64,000 bases of DNA from Bugulina stolonifera (Eukaryota; Bryozoa; Gymnolaemata; Cheilostomatida; Bugulidae). The notes beneath the pieces were generated by a model. It was not told where the DNA came from. It searched no databases and saw nothing but the letters and a program-made list of their open reading frames with translations. Numbering within the stretch: the first letter of the stretch is position 1; each line of letters begins with the position of its first letter. Location: NCBI GenBank assembly GCA_935421135.1, contig OW285187.1, positions 16,455,929-16,519,928 of the forward strand, read 5' to 3'. Made by a program: the position numbers and the translations under genes. This document shows, piece after piece, positions 12,701-25,200 of the stretch.

Positions 12701-13437
12701 CTACTTCTTTTCCTCCACTCTTTTCTTCACATTCACCCTCTCATTCTCCTGAAAGATCTGTAAAGTCTGGGGTGTGCTCTTCACAATTTCCTCTCCCTTC
12801 TCACCATCATTTTGATTCAGATGCTTCTTCCATCAGTAACTCTCTTACTAATGGAGACATTACCACCTCTACTTCTTCTCTTACAACTACTACTATTACT
12901 ACTACCATTACTACCACTCCTTCTACTGCTTCTTTTCCCCCACTCTTTTCTTCACATTCACCCTCTCATTCTCCTGAAAGATTTGATGATACAGTTACCA
13001 CTGTTTCGATACCTACTTCTACTCCCACCTCTTCACCTGCTCCACTCTTTTTCTTAGATTCACCCTCTTTTTCTCTTGGAAGGTCTAATAATACAATTAC
13101 TAGTCTTTCAATACCTACTTTTATTACTACTTCTACTACTACCACTTCTTCCTTTTCTTTAGCTTCACCCTCTCTTTCTTTTGGAAGAGAGCTACTTAGC
13201 TCGCAATCTCCTTCTTGTTCGTCTGAACTCAATCTTAATACCCCCACCACTATTACCCCCATAGAAGAGGAGACTGTCAGTGAACTAGTTGATCGAAGCA
13301 GACTCCCCCCATCTTTTTTCTCTGGAGCAGTTGAGTATTACCGCTCTGCCATTTTTCATCTCAAGAAGAATGGGTATCACAGAGAGGTAATAGCACAAGC
13401 TGAAGCTTACCTTCGAGTCAGTGAAGAAAAGCTCTAA
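9731..13437 (+). CDS. Unrecognised Cys/His and Ser/Thr-rich protein (module gene B)
   Basis: Four exons join in phase: 9731-9733 (the ATG alone, then GTGAGT), 11183-11320, 11887-11965 and 12077-13437, giving 526 aa. Residues 1-47 are very basic (KYQRKKYIRKIKTSKKG), like a nuclear signal. Residues 48-73 are acidic. Residues 74 to about 215 form a compact region with CFLCNKNVGH and scattered Cys and His that could bind metal. Then comes a long Ser/Thr/Pro region made of two near-identical blocks starting KSGVCSSQFPLPSH, plus degenerate SPSxSxxR copies. The last about 60 residues (from IEEETVSELV) look helical. I recognise no family: it is not a clear transposase, Rel or IRF domain. It shares a bidirectional control region with the IkB-like gene. 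An internal ATG at 10882, also followed by GTGAGT, could serve as an alternative first exon. Exon structure is confident; function unknown. Confidence 0.72.
9742..10395. repeat. Tandem duplication of about 327 bp in intron 1
   Basis: Two head-to-tail copies (about 9742-10068 and 10069-10395). Both contain ACTCATTTGAGTTAACATTG, TCTCAACATGA and ATCAAAACAGTTTATTACCA, and differ by scattered substitutions. Both lie in the first intron of module gene B. Confidence 0.85.
10440..10700. repeat. About 85-bp tandem repeat, three copies
   Basis: Repeated core GCTAAAAAGATTAACTG followed by ATAATTCTAATAAATAGGTC. It lies in intron 1 of module gene B just before the possible alternative first exon near 10875. 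Confidence 0.75.
12547..12984 (+). repeat. Coding tandem duplication in module gene B
   Basis: Two copies of about 215 bp begin AAGTCTGGGGTGTGCTCTTC (12551 and 12764) and end near CATTCTCCTGAAAGA. The second copy has extra ACTACT-type codons. Weaker related copies continue to about 13190. This explains the length of the Ser/Thr-rich segment. Confidence 0.85.
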
Positions 13438-13559
13438 TCATCTTTTCTTTTTTCTCCCACTCTCTTTCTCCCACTCTCTCTCTCTGTAGTGTCTCATTCC
13501 CTCTGCATTTACTTTTATGTGATATCAAATCAGTGAGGATTTTTTTAAATTATTTTTTA

Positions 13560-15271
13560 AATTATTATATAATGGTATTCTAACACTTATACACATCCTT
13601 TTATACATTCTATTGCTACTTTTGTAAAAAGTTTGTTTAATGTATTATATGTGCTGACTTAACACATGCACACAGCTGTCTCTTGCTATAATAGCTATGA
13701 CATACTCCTTTACATATGTGTCTTTTATTCTTTCAATTGTGTTTAAATCATATTATAATGATATTTCAACATGTGTACACAATCTCTATTTATTCTATTG
13801 CTACTATTGTGAAAAGTTTATTTAATGTATTATATATGCTGCCCTTAACACATGTACACAGACTTTTCTTGCTAACAATAGCTATGACATACTCCTTTAC
13901 ATATGTAGCTTTTTTTATTCATTCTATTGCTAGTGTTGTAAAAAGTGTATTTAATGTATTACATAATGCTGACTTAACACATACACTCAATCTTTTATTT
14001 ATTCTATTGCTACTATTGTAAAAAGTTTATTTAATATATTACATAATGCTGACTTAACACATGCACACAACCTTTTATTTATTCTATTGCTACTATTGTG
14101 AAAATTTTATCTAATGTATAATATACACTGTCTTAACACATGCACACAGACTTCCTTGCTAATAACAGATATGACATACTCTTTTAAATATGTGTCTTTT
14201 ATTCTTTCAATTGTGTTTTAACACGTGTACACAATCTTTTATTCATTCTATTGTCACCATTGTGAAAAGTTTATTTAATGCATTATATATATATATGCTG
14301 ACTTAACACATGCACACGGTTCTTTGTTGTCAATACAATGTATATTATAGAAACAACCCTTCTTCCCATCAGTATATTTATAGCCGAGACTTTACACATT
14401 TCTTTATTAACAATGCAATGCACATCATAAACCAAGCCTTCCGTAGTACTTCTTCTTATCGCTGAAACCAAGCCTTCCGTAGTACTTCTTCTTATCGCTA
14501 ATGAGAGTTATAGGCGAAGAAGCGCAGCCGAATTCGCTCGTTTAGATCACAAGCTTTTCGAGTGGAGGGCTCGGGAGAAGCGGCGGGCCGCTGCCTAGTC
14601 GCTTGGCCCGGTGGATACGGGGCACCGACGTCGCCTCCACGTGTACGGTCGGCGCCGCACGCAACGTGGGCGGACGCGGCTTGACCGCCTCAAACGATTG
14701 GTCGTTCGGGTGAGTGGGGGTTGCGGGGTGGGGAGGGTGGGCGGCGGTGGAGGAGGGGTGGCGGTGATGACGGTGATGGCGGCGGCGGCGGCGGCGGCGG
14801 TGGTGGTGGTGGTGGCGGCGGCGACGGCGGTGGCGGTGGTGGTGGTGGCGGCGGTGGTGGTGGTGGCGGTGGTGGCGGCGGCGGCGGTGGCGGCGACGGT
14901 GGTGAGGGCGGTGGTGGTGGCGGCGGCGGCGGCGGTGGTGAGGGCGGCGGTGGCGGCGGCGGCGACGGCGGTGGCGCGGACGGGACGAGGGCGGTGGCGG
15001 GGAGGAGGGAGGAGTGGGAGGTGGGGGAGGGGGAGGGGAGGAGGGTGGGAAGGAGGAAGGGAAGGGGTCGTGGCCGGGTTCGGGGTCAAGTGTGCAAATG
15101 TTTTTTCGACCAATCAGAAGGGGGGATTTTGGGGTGACCTTGGCAAGGTCGTGTGCAAAATTTTTGTGCTCTTCTGTGATTGGTTGAAATCGGAAATACC
15201 GGCTTGTGATTGGTTGAAAACAGGGGTCAATGAGTGCGTGTCTGTCTAGAAGTGCACTGACTATACTACTC
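13560..15271 (-). repeat. Right inverted-repeat arm
   Basis: This is the reverse complement of the left arm. 14000-15271 is collinear with 6944-5706, and 13560-14000 holds additional copies of the same about 90-bp unit, making this arm longer. A local duplication of about 36 bp (CCTTCCGTAGTACTTCTTCT twice) lies at about 14425-14500 and is absent from the left arm. AATAAA hexamers on the minus strand again point inward. Module gene B ends at 13437, about 120 bp before the arm. Confidence 0.85.
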
Positions 15272-18047
15272 ACATGTGGCTTCCATATATAAGCAATAAT
15301 GGTTTACCAAGTACACTGTAATAGTTTACATAAGCCTGTCTGCTGTTGATCTAACCAATTACGACAATTAAGCAATGGCTAAGAAGGGTGACAATGTTAT
15401 CATTGAGACAGCTAGCTAACCATTGGATACACCACTTGTTTTCTGGTTGTCTTGGAGGTCTGATGCAGCTCGGCTGGCGGTTTGGCAACGTTACTCGTCT
15501 GTGCGGGAGGCAAATAAAAAATTTTCTCACAGTTTCAAAGCCAGATTTTTAAATTACACTAATTTAGATCTATTGAAATTTTAATAATACAAATTATTAA
15601 CGAAAACAAGTTATTCATAAAATAATGCGATTTTATTGTAATATTGATGTTAAATAGGTGGAATGATGCTTTGTCTGAAGGTCTATTATGCTGGCTTATA
15701 TTAACATAAAGAATTAGTTTGTACATTAATGATTAATTTTCTATAGGAGCTCTAATGTGACTGATGCATGTAAGCTAATGTTGACGTTTTTGAATAAATA
15801 ACAAGAATAATAGTGAACAAAAAACTCACCCCTTAATCTAAACACGGTCAACTCTATCCTTTGGAATGGTGCATTCCTCACCTACCAATCCAACATACTG
15901 AGTCACAAAAGACAGTACTAATTTATCAGGTGGTAATTAAAGGTGTTTTGTTTTGCTTCATTTATTAATACAAGCAGTGAATTAAGCAAAAAAACTTGAC
16001 ACTGATAGAATTGAAAGGACCATAATTTGAATGAATTCAGCTTTGTTAACTTTTAATACATTTCAGTACAGTTAGCAAAACATGAGGTGATATAAATATG
16101 TGCATGTGCATGTATATAAATAGCAATTATAGATCCCAGTTCAAGATGAGATAATATTCTGAGGTGTGATGAGCCACTTCACGCTGCGATGTATCTCTTT
16201 ATACGATGAACAGAACAATGAATTCTTACGACTTTATTCATCAAACAAGCATCCAGATTCGATGACACATAAATTTCTCTCCATTCATTCACTTACTAAA
16301 ATGAGACATAAATTGAACTTTTTTATTTGTGAACACATTTTTGAACTCCTATGTGGGGGGGGGGTGTGTTGTATAGCAATCACATAGTAATGACCTTACC
16401 ACAATGAAACCAAAGTGTCTAAAACCATTTTATTTAAAATGGTTTTGAACACTGATTTTATTGTGATATTTTAGCTCTAAACTGCTTTATCAAGCACTTT
16501 TGCCATTGATGTAATCTTATATTATGACCTTACATATATTTAGTAGGTTCTAATATAAATATATAGGCCTACTTAGGTGCAATATTATTTGGGCATATCA
16601 TCAATGTATTGTGTAACAAGTGTGCATTGTGTGTATTTATAAACAAACTATATTATCAATAATATTAAGTACAATCAAAACATGTAATATAATATTATTC
16701 TGAACAGGTAACAAAGAGAAGAAATTGGCCAAAGATATTTATTTGTTTCATTTGATATAATTTGGTCTTTGTGTTGGCAGAGATCTCTATTTTACTATCA
16801 CAGCATTATATAACCAATTTATTGAAAACAAATACCTTCATATACATACAGATAATAACAGAAGTGTGTTCACCCACACTGCTGTCTATAATTAAGCTCA
16901 AAACTGATAATTAAGTAAGTATATCACTAATCAAACACATATCTGGGATAATTTGAGTAGAATATTTGTTACAGGAGCATGTGCTTGCACTGTAATAAGT
17001 TATGTATCTGGTAAGAGAACACTACTTGCCCTCTGCTGCCATCCAGCAGCTCAATTAGTAGCACCTGCCTTCCTTGTCACATTTCTTATTAAATATATGC
17101 AATACAAGTAGTTCACTGGGTATAGAGTTACTGAATTTATAATATTAATTGAATTCATTCGCTTGAACATCATTGCAAATATTGTAACATTTATTATAAT
17201 TTTAACTAAAGAGGTTAAAATGTCAAAATAGAAGAAGTTCGGTGAATAATAAAAACAGGTGAGTGAAAGGTATGTTATATTATGTATTACATGTAGTAGA
17301 CGATTAGTCATACAGGTGCATAAATACACTCTGGATTTGAGTAGCTGTATAAGGTGGTATTTTGTGTTGTTGTATAATATTGATGACAGTTTACAGCTTC
17401 AAATAAAATGTAACACACATGTACATACACTGTCCATGTACATACACTGTTTATGTACATGCACATGCACTGTTTATGTACATATACATACACTGTTTAT
17501 GTACATATACATACACTGCAGAGGTACACTTGACAGATTATTATTGGCACTTTTTTTATTCATGTGTATTTACTATTTCCATTCTTCAAGAATAAAGAAC
17601 ATGCATACCTCTCGAGGCTTCAACATCAGGATGATTGGCTACTAAATATGTACACATTTTCAACCTGTAGTATGTGTAAATATAAATTCCATGTTCAACA
17701 CAGCCACTGCAATGAGTATTGCCCATCAAAACATTCTTCAAGATTCCAGGTTTATAGATGCAATATTATTCAATAGTGACTATAGTGACATAGATAATTA
17801 TAATATGCTGACTTTGTGGCTGATTTGTATTAGATTTGTTCTAGCAGTTATAATGGGGACTATTGGGTATTATGAACATGATATTGTATGCAGCTTATTA
17901 AGATTTTGATACTAACATTGAATAATAAATTGTGCTTGAAGGTTCAACGTCATGAGTAATCCAATTCTGGTAGTCATTCTCTCTTGCAATACAATTACAC
18001 AGTTTGTATTAGGATTTGTCTTCCCAATTCAACCACAATTACATTTA
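15272..18047. other. Noncoding intergenic region
   Basis: AT-rich, with no supportable gene. A small cluster of TGTACATACACTG-type repeats lies at about 17410-17520, and a G-run at about 16355. Open frames are short and isolated. Confidence 0.6.
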
Positions 18048-18596
18048 TGCTAGGGCCACACTGACGCGATTTTTTGTGCGAATAGCGAATTTTGGCCAAT
18101 GGCGAATTCGCAAATCGCAAATTTTGTGCGAATTCGCGCAAAATTAGCGATTTCGCACTCGCTGATCTCAATCAGCTAATTCGCAACTCGCTAATTTGTG
18201 ATTGGCCAATTTTTACTTGTCACGTTACTGTCACGTGTTCAGAGCCACGGATTTTCAATCAATCATGAGTTTAAATTATTATATTAAAATATTTATTTTA
18301 ACTGATGAATAAAATGACTACTTCTGTTTGCAAGAATTGTGTAAAACGAATGAAAGTAAAGATAAAATAATTATTTTATTTTAATTATATTTTTATTTTA
18401 CATTTTTCGGAGTTCTAGTTCTGCAGTGAATGAGAAGCGTGACCGGGGATAATAATTTTTGATCCCTCATTGGGTGAAATCAATGTGAATTCGCTTATAG
18501 CTTTTGCAGTGTGGCACGCTCGATTATAATTTGCGAATTCGCCTTTGGCCAAAATTCGCTATTCGCAAGAAAATTCGCGTCAGTGTGGCCCTAGCA
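18048..18596. mobile_element. MITE, PIF/Harbinger-like
   Basis: A 549-bp non-coding element with terminal inverted repeats TGCTAGGGCCACACTGACGC at the left and their reverse complement at the right. A TTA trinucleotide flanks both ends (18045-18047 and 18597-18599), as expected for TWA target preference in PIF/Harbinger. Next to the ends, inner arms rich in GCGAATTCGC are also inverted. The family call rests on the 3-bp duplication alone. Confidence 0.72.
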
Positions 18597-19051
18597 TTAC
18601 CTTGTATGTATACATGTATATCAGCTGGAATATTAGAAGGAAAAAAGGGAGTACGTGAACTTTAACTTTATTATTCCATCTTGCATACCAGTATCAGATA
18701 GTAGACAAAACTAAAATGAGATTTGATGAAAAAATACTTTGTATAAAACTGCAAAATTATGTATTTTACCCCTTAGGTAGGATATGTACAGGCAAATAAT
18801 TATTTATACATAATAATAATATTAGTAATGCGTATTATAGAAGCTGTTATTCTTACAAAGGAATTTCAATCTGTACAAAATGATAAATTAACGATTAAAA
18901 AAACTTATGATATGCGTATTTGAAAAAAAAAGTTTACAGCTACTAGTACAGCACTAGTATACATTATACAATACAATCAATTACATGTATACGCTGTATT
19001 TACTACAACTGCTACAATGTAGTATTATATTATTCACTACTACAATGTACA

Positions 19052-19270
19052 CAACCTGTGGTACTTCAGTTACTACACCAATATACATTTCATACCACAG
19101 TGACTACACCAATGTACATGTAGTACTACAGTGACTACACCAATGCACATGTAGTACTACAGTTACTACACCAATGTACATGTAGTACTACAGTAACTAC
19201 ACCAATGTACATGTAGTACTACAGTGACTACACCAATGTACATGTAGTACTACAGTGACTACACCAATGT
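19052..19270. repeat. 31-bp minisatellite at the 3' end of FRMD4
   Basis: Unit TACACCAATGTACATGTAG followed by TACTACAGTGAC, about six to seven copies. The last codons and stop of the FRMD4 gene (minus strand TTG GTG TAG) lie within the first unit, so the array forms the start of the 3' untranslated region. Confidence 0.85.
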
Positions 19271-22200
19271 AGAAGAGGCCTGCTCAGGGTCCTGATCCTG
19301 ATACCAAGCCAACATCTCTTGGCTGAAGTTATCTGCCACGTCTCCTGTATTAAAGCTAGAGTCCTTCATCCCACCCATAGATCTGTAATATAGACATACT
19401 AGTAAGTATCTACAGTCTACAAACTATGGTATCCTGTCAAGTAATTTTTAAAAATAGATGCAGCACCAGAACTCAAGTCACTTCATAAGTTATGACTCAA
19501 TTCTATACTCCAGTCAGGACTTAGTGTATCATAGTACCAGTGATTTGACCAATGACTTATATGCTAATTATACACAGGAAGTCTGTTAAACTGTGCTAAA
19601 TGTAGAGAGTGGAAAGTAACAGAGTGCAATCGGACATGGCCAAGTAATGTAGACGAATTACAAGAGAGTAGATTTTTATCAGACGATGGACGGAGATATT
19701 TGGTGAGAGAAAACCATGGATTATAATTAGTAGTAAAATATTTCCGAGAAATGATACACATGCAGAGAATAACTCAACCCATTCGCAAAAACTATGATTT
19801 TAAAATGAATTGAATAAATAAAATATGTGCCAGCATCGCATAGCATTAACCAAAATAACTACAACTGGAGACCTTGTTTAATATGGTTATAAATGGTTTT
19901 GATCGAATTAGCTACAAAGTTAAAGTTGTCTTCTCTCTTCGGTTCATGAATAGAGAAGAGACAACTCCAAATTGAGAAGTACACCAATGTTAGTTGGTGC
20001 CAGCTACTACGAGGATGTAAACAATTACTCATGTCTACATGCAAGTACACTATTTCCAGGCATGTTGCATACAAGACTTCAAGGATCTTACATACACCAT
20101 ATGCAGAAAAACACTCAATAGTTAAGTAAACCATACTGTAGAATGACTGAGTACATGACAAACACAATAGAAAGTGTTAGGTTGGAGACCTACCAAAGCT
20201 GTGAGCATCTATACAAAGAATATAGAGGCACATTCGGTTACAACAGCATCAATATACTACTTGTAATATACAACATTTGAACAAAGTTTAGAATGGAATA
20301 CATAGTTACTAATTAGTACAACTACAGTAATAGCCTCTGCTCCACCAGAGGAACCCTGGTACACATTCACATACTTCAGTGGGCCTACTGTCTCACAATA
20401 ACATTGGACACTAGTCTGGCACAGAAATCTAAAGTTTTACCAAATATTATTATCCATTTGTATTTTGAAATGAATGATTGGTACTTGAGGAATGAGTCAG
20501 TAGCATAAGGGCAGTATAATGAGTGTAGGTTCAACGGATGCAAGTTTGAAAGCAGAGGGAGGTAAAACAAAAGGTGCATATTTACCTGCGAGGAAGGTTT
20601 GTTCTGGAGGAGTTGAGAGTTCCACTGTATCCGGGCTGGAGTGGTAGATTTGCATAGACATGTGGAGAGTTCATCATTCTGCTGTTACCATTAGGGTAAC
20701 CTACAGTACAGTGTATACTCTATAGTACAGTGTATACTCTATAGTACAGTGTTATACCCTACAGTAGAGTGTATACTCTATAGTAGAGTGTATACTCTAT
20801 AGTACAGTGTTATACTTTACAGTAGAGTGTATACTCTATAGTACAGTGTTATACCCTACAGTAGAGTGCATACTCTATAGTACAGTGTTATACCCTACAG
20901 TAGAGTGTATACTCTATAGTACAGTGTATACTCTATAGTACAGTGTTATACCCTACAGTAGAGTGTATACTCTATAGTACAGTGTTATACCCTACAGTAG
21001 AGTGTATACTCTATAGTACAGTGTATACTCTATAGTACAGTGTTATACTCTACAGTAGAGTGTATACCCTACAGTAGAGTGTATACACTCTACTGTAGGG
21101 TATACACTCTACTGTAGAGTATAACACTGTACTATAGAGTATACACTGTACTGTAGGGTATAACACTGTACTATAGAGTATACACTCTACTGTAGGGTAT
21201 AACACTGTACTATAGAGTATACACTCTACTGTAGGGTATAACACTGTACTATAGAGTATACACTGTACTATAGAGTATACACTCTACTATAGAGTATACA
21301 CTCTACTGTAGGGTATAACACTGTACTATAGAGTATACACTCTACTATAGAGTATACACTGTACTATAGAGTGTATACTCTATAGTAGAGTGTATACTCT
21401 ATAGTACAGTGTTATACCCTACAGTAGAGTGTATACTCTATAATACAGCGTACAGTGAAAGCTCATGAGGCGGTAAAGTAACTACATGTATGTAGACATT
21501 GTGACAAGTCTTAGAAAATTAGCCAACTATTATAATAACATGTACAAGCATGTAATAATGGTAGTATATTATATATATACGCATAGTTTACTGTTGTATA
21601 ACTGTTAGCACATGCACATGGTGTATACTTACCAGAGCTATTGCTGACAGCAGCGTTATACGGTGAGCCAGACCTTGACCCCTCTAGTGATACTGAAGAG
21701 CTGGAGGGAGTCCTGCTGCTTATACTACTAGATCTGGCAGCAGGTTGAGGTGGTAGGTTAGAGTGGCGAGGGCTAGCACCTCCTATTCCCCTGGCCTTCC
21801 TCAGCCTCTCACTATATTGATAGAAGTCTTTCATTTCATATGGTTTAGTTTCTTCTTGAGAATATGTGCGCTCTCTGTTAGTTCTAGAATCTTCCGAAGA
21901 CATGCTACTTCCTGTGGCCGACGTCTGCTTGACGTAAGGCTTATTGTTATTGGCTAATGATTGACTCAGATTGTTAAAGAAATTAAATGCATTTTCCTGA
22001 GGGCTGCTCTGACTACTAGAGTCAGTATGGTATTGCTGCTCCACACTGGTCTTACGCGGAGGTGGTAATACCAAGTGTGGGTGTGTGGAGGAAGTAGCGT
22101 CTATATTTATAGGAGCGATATGATTGGCTATGAGGGAGCTGGCTAACTGCTCCATTGTCCTTGTATGTGTATTATATGGGTTATCTAACATCTGGAAAGG

Positions 22201-25200
22201 TTGTGATGCGTTGTACATCTTACGAGATGCCTGTTGTACATTGTTAGCATACTCCCTGTCCATATGGTGATGCGAGTGGTGATGATGGTGGTGGTGATGG
22301 GTTTGGTGTCTAGCCTGTGTTCTATATGAGGGTTGTGGGGCTTCCTGAGGCACCCTAGCTGCTGGTATAGGGGGAGGTGTATCTTCAGAGTGCCTGGGTT
22401 CTACAGATGGTGCTCTATATTGCCTACTGCGGTAAGTGTCTGTACTGTAACTATAACTAGCCTGAGGTACATACGGATTGTAACTGGGAGGTGGGGCGGC
22501 CACAGATGAGCCCCCATGTTCTGCTCTGTTTACTGCCCGTCTCTGTTTCAGAGCTTTCCTCTCCAGACTACCATAGGGGTTATTAGCTAAGTAATTCTTA
22601 GACCTGTGTCCACTAGAGCTACCCAGAGTCCTGTCCGAGTACTGACCGTGAGGAGAGTGACTGTGCCCACTACCGTTGCCTATCAAAATCACAACATACT
22701 GTCAGCACCTTATACGCCTACCACTGAACAACAAACTGAGACAATAGTATATACTCATGAAATAACAACATACCCTGAGCCAACAGAACATGTTATGAAC
22801 CAAGTGCTATGGTAAATGTAGACACTAACCAATGCTGTTATTAGCTGCCATTCTAACATCATCCATACTGCCGGAGCGGAGGGGTCTACCGTTAGATACA
22901 CTGTAGGCGTGGAGAGATGATGTGCTAGAGTTAGCTGTGCTCGAACCAACAGAGTTGAGGTCCGCCGCCGAGTGTACCACTGGAATGTTACTGCTACCAG
23001 AGATGGGAGTAGACATCGGTGGACGGTTGTATTTGAGAGCTTTGGTCGGGGTGAACTCATGGTGTCTGTATGGTATAAATAAAGACGATGTTACCACAAT
23101 GTCTGCCTGTCTGTTAATATACTAGAACCTTAGCAGTATATAATCTAATAGAGGATATAAGTACATGTATGCTATATAGAAGATATAAGTACATGTATGC
23201 TATATAGAAGAGGAATTCATCCAACACCTGAAGCAAACATTAGTGAAACATTGGAGACCCTCTACTGTACATTATTAATCGTGAAGTACTGTATAAGAGA
23301 CTACAGCAGAGGGGCAGTGAAACCAGCAGTGTGTCTGGAGAGAGCAGCAGAAGATACTATTATATAAACTCACCCTTCTAACATGGAGAGAGAAGCGAGT
23401 GAAGAGGATGAGCTAGGGTTACTCACTACGTCAAACGATCGTGCACTGCCCGACTTGTTTGAGCTTTGCAACCTTGACCCAGAGTTCATTCGTCGTCTTG
23501 AACTCGGAGAATATTCTAGTGACTCCAACTGTAGACAATTATAATGATTAGCACATATTCTAGAGACATGCTTGTGTCATTATATACCTGCTGTATGCAC
23601 CTGCTGCTACGTGTATAATACAGTAATAGTATAAGTACTAACCTGTTGTGATGAGACTGATTTCTTAGGAGACCTGGTAATGCCTGGGGAAGGCCCTATG
23701 GAGCCTAGTGATGCAGTATCTACAACCAAAGTAAGTATAGACTATAGACTATAGAGTATAGAGTATGTACATGTAGATGTAGATGTGCTTATTATACATC
23801 TACATGTATACATGCACAGAACTGGTAATACAGCCCAAAATTTGGAAACAATTGCAGTTATATGACAGTTTATAGAGAGTTGATATTTTTTGATACTATG
23901 GTCATTTAAGGATATACAGTATAATTATAACAAGTGCGTAAATTTGATTGAACTTTCCAACACCAGCAAAATCATGTGATTATAGGAGTTGTCTACTCTA
24001 TCATAGTAAGAATCAACGAAGTAAGATAACTCCCAGTGCAGTACTAGTGTGTGGGTGGGTGTGTGTACTGTAATAGTAATTACTAGTTAGTAGTGACTAC
24101 ACAATATCTACACACACACATATACGTAGAATAGAGTGGAATAGTATAGTATAACAAGACATAGAGAAGAGTAAAAGAGTCAGAATTTAACAGTTACGAC
24201 ACGTACTATACATTAGATAGTTATAGTGGTGACACAATATGTGAAGGCTGAAGTGGGTAAGGTGCAAGACATGAATGGTACAAAGTGTTCCAACAATGTA
24301 CATGTGATGTATGTATGGTACAGTGTGTATATACAACAACGTGACGTTTACAGAGAGAAAGAGACATATGTAGACTAGAAGTACAAAGATAGTCACATTC
24401 TATTACCATCACTGCGGGGCCCTGTACTACCGCCCTCACTCACTACGTCTATAAGCATATAGAGTAGTGGTGGGTGAAATATCTTTATAGTGAAGATGCA
24501 TGTATATTACATTGTACATATTATTTGTATATCTAACACCAGGTGTGTATTCTATATTTCCAACAGTTCCCAGCATGCATCAAAACGGCATTATCAGAAT
24601 CAAAACGTCGCCAATTTAGAAAACTTCAATACCCTGAAATTTTTTTATGATCATTACATTTAGTGATTAATACGAATAGAAAACAGTGCCTTTATCTATA
24701 GTGTATGTAAGTACTAAATATCCAAATATTACGTATGATATTGTGGACTAATGCAAAGCAATGCATTGCTGCATAGCTGGCAAGGCAGTTCTTGTATTTC
24801 AGTTCAGGTAGATGTCACTGTATTGTAGAGTATATTATATTCTAATGTTTACTTTGAAGTGGGTGCATATACATGTAAATATTAATGTTATGATAACACG
24901 GGAGGAAAGGCAGGGAATATACATACCATCGCTAGTCAGACTTCCTGTATCGAACCCAGCTTGGTGTCTCCTAGCACGGAGCCTCTGTTCCAGTTCCTTT
25001 AGCTATCAAATATCACAATAATGTATTACTGTGCATTAGAATTAAAAAAATACATAGTAGCATAATTCACAAATATCAAAAGTACATGTATTCCTAGCAG
25101 ATGTGGGTAGCTCATATACATGTATATACTAGTATGTAATATATACATGTAATATATACTAGTAGGCCTATGTAATATATACATGTATATACTAGTATGT

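Larger units (their letters stand above)
5706..15271. mobile_element. 9.57-kb long-inverted-repeat module with two cargo genes
   Basis: The sequence starting GAGTAGTATAGTCAG at 5706 returns in reverse complement ending CTACTC at 15271. Homology stops abruptly at those two points, and ACAT lies immediately outside both (5702-5705 and 15272-15275), a possible 4-bp target-site duplication. The arms are collinear for about 1.2 kb. They include a block of CCAAT boxes, a GC-rich CCG/CCA triplet run and a chain of about 90-bp repeats. The interior holds an IkB-like gene and an unrecognised gene, transcribed away from a central tandem array. No transposase, integrase, polymerase or capsid gene is recognisable, so this is a non-autonomous element, an element using an unknown enzyme, or an inverted segmental duplication. 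Boundaries are clear; the mobile nature is inferred. Confidence 0.65.

Noticed and set aside
5706..15271. Polinton/Maverick or integrated virus
   Set aside because: No polymerase, integrase, protease, ATPase or capsid gene; the ends do not start with AG and the duplication is not 6 bp.
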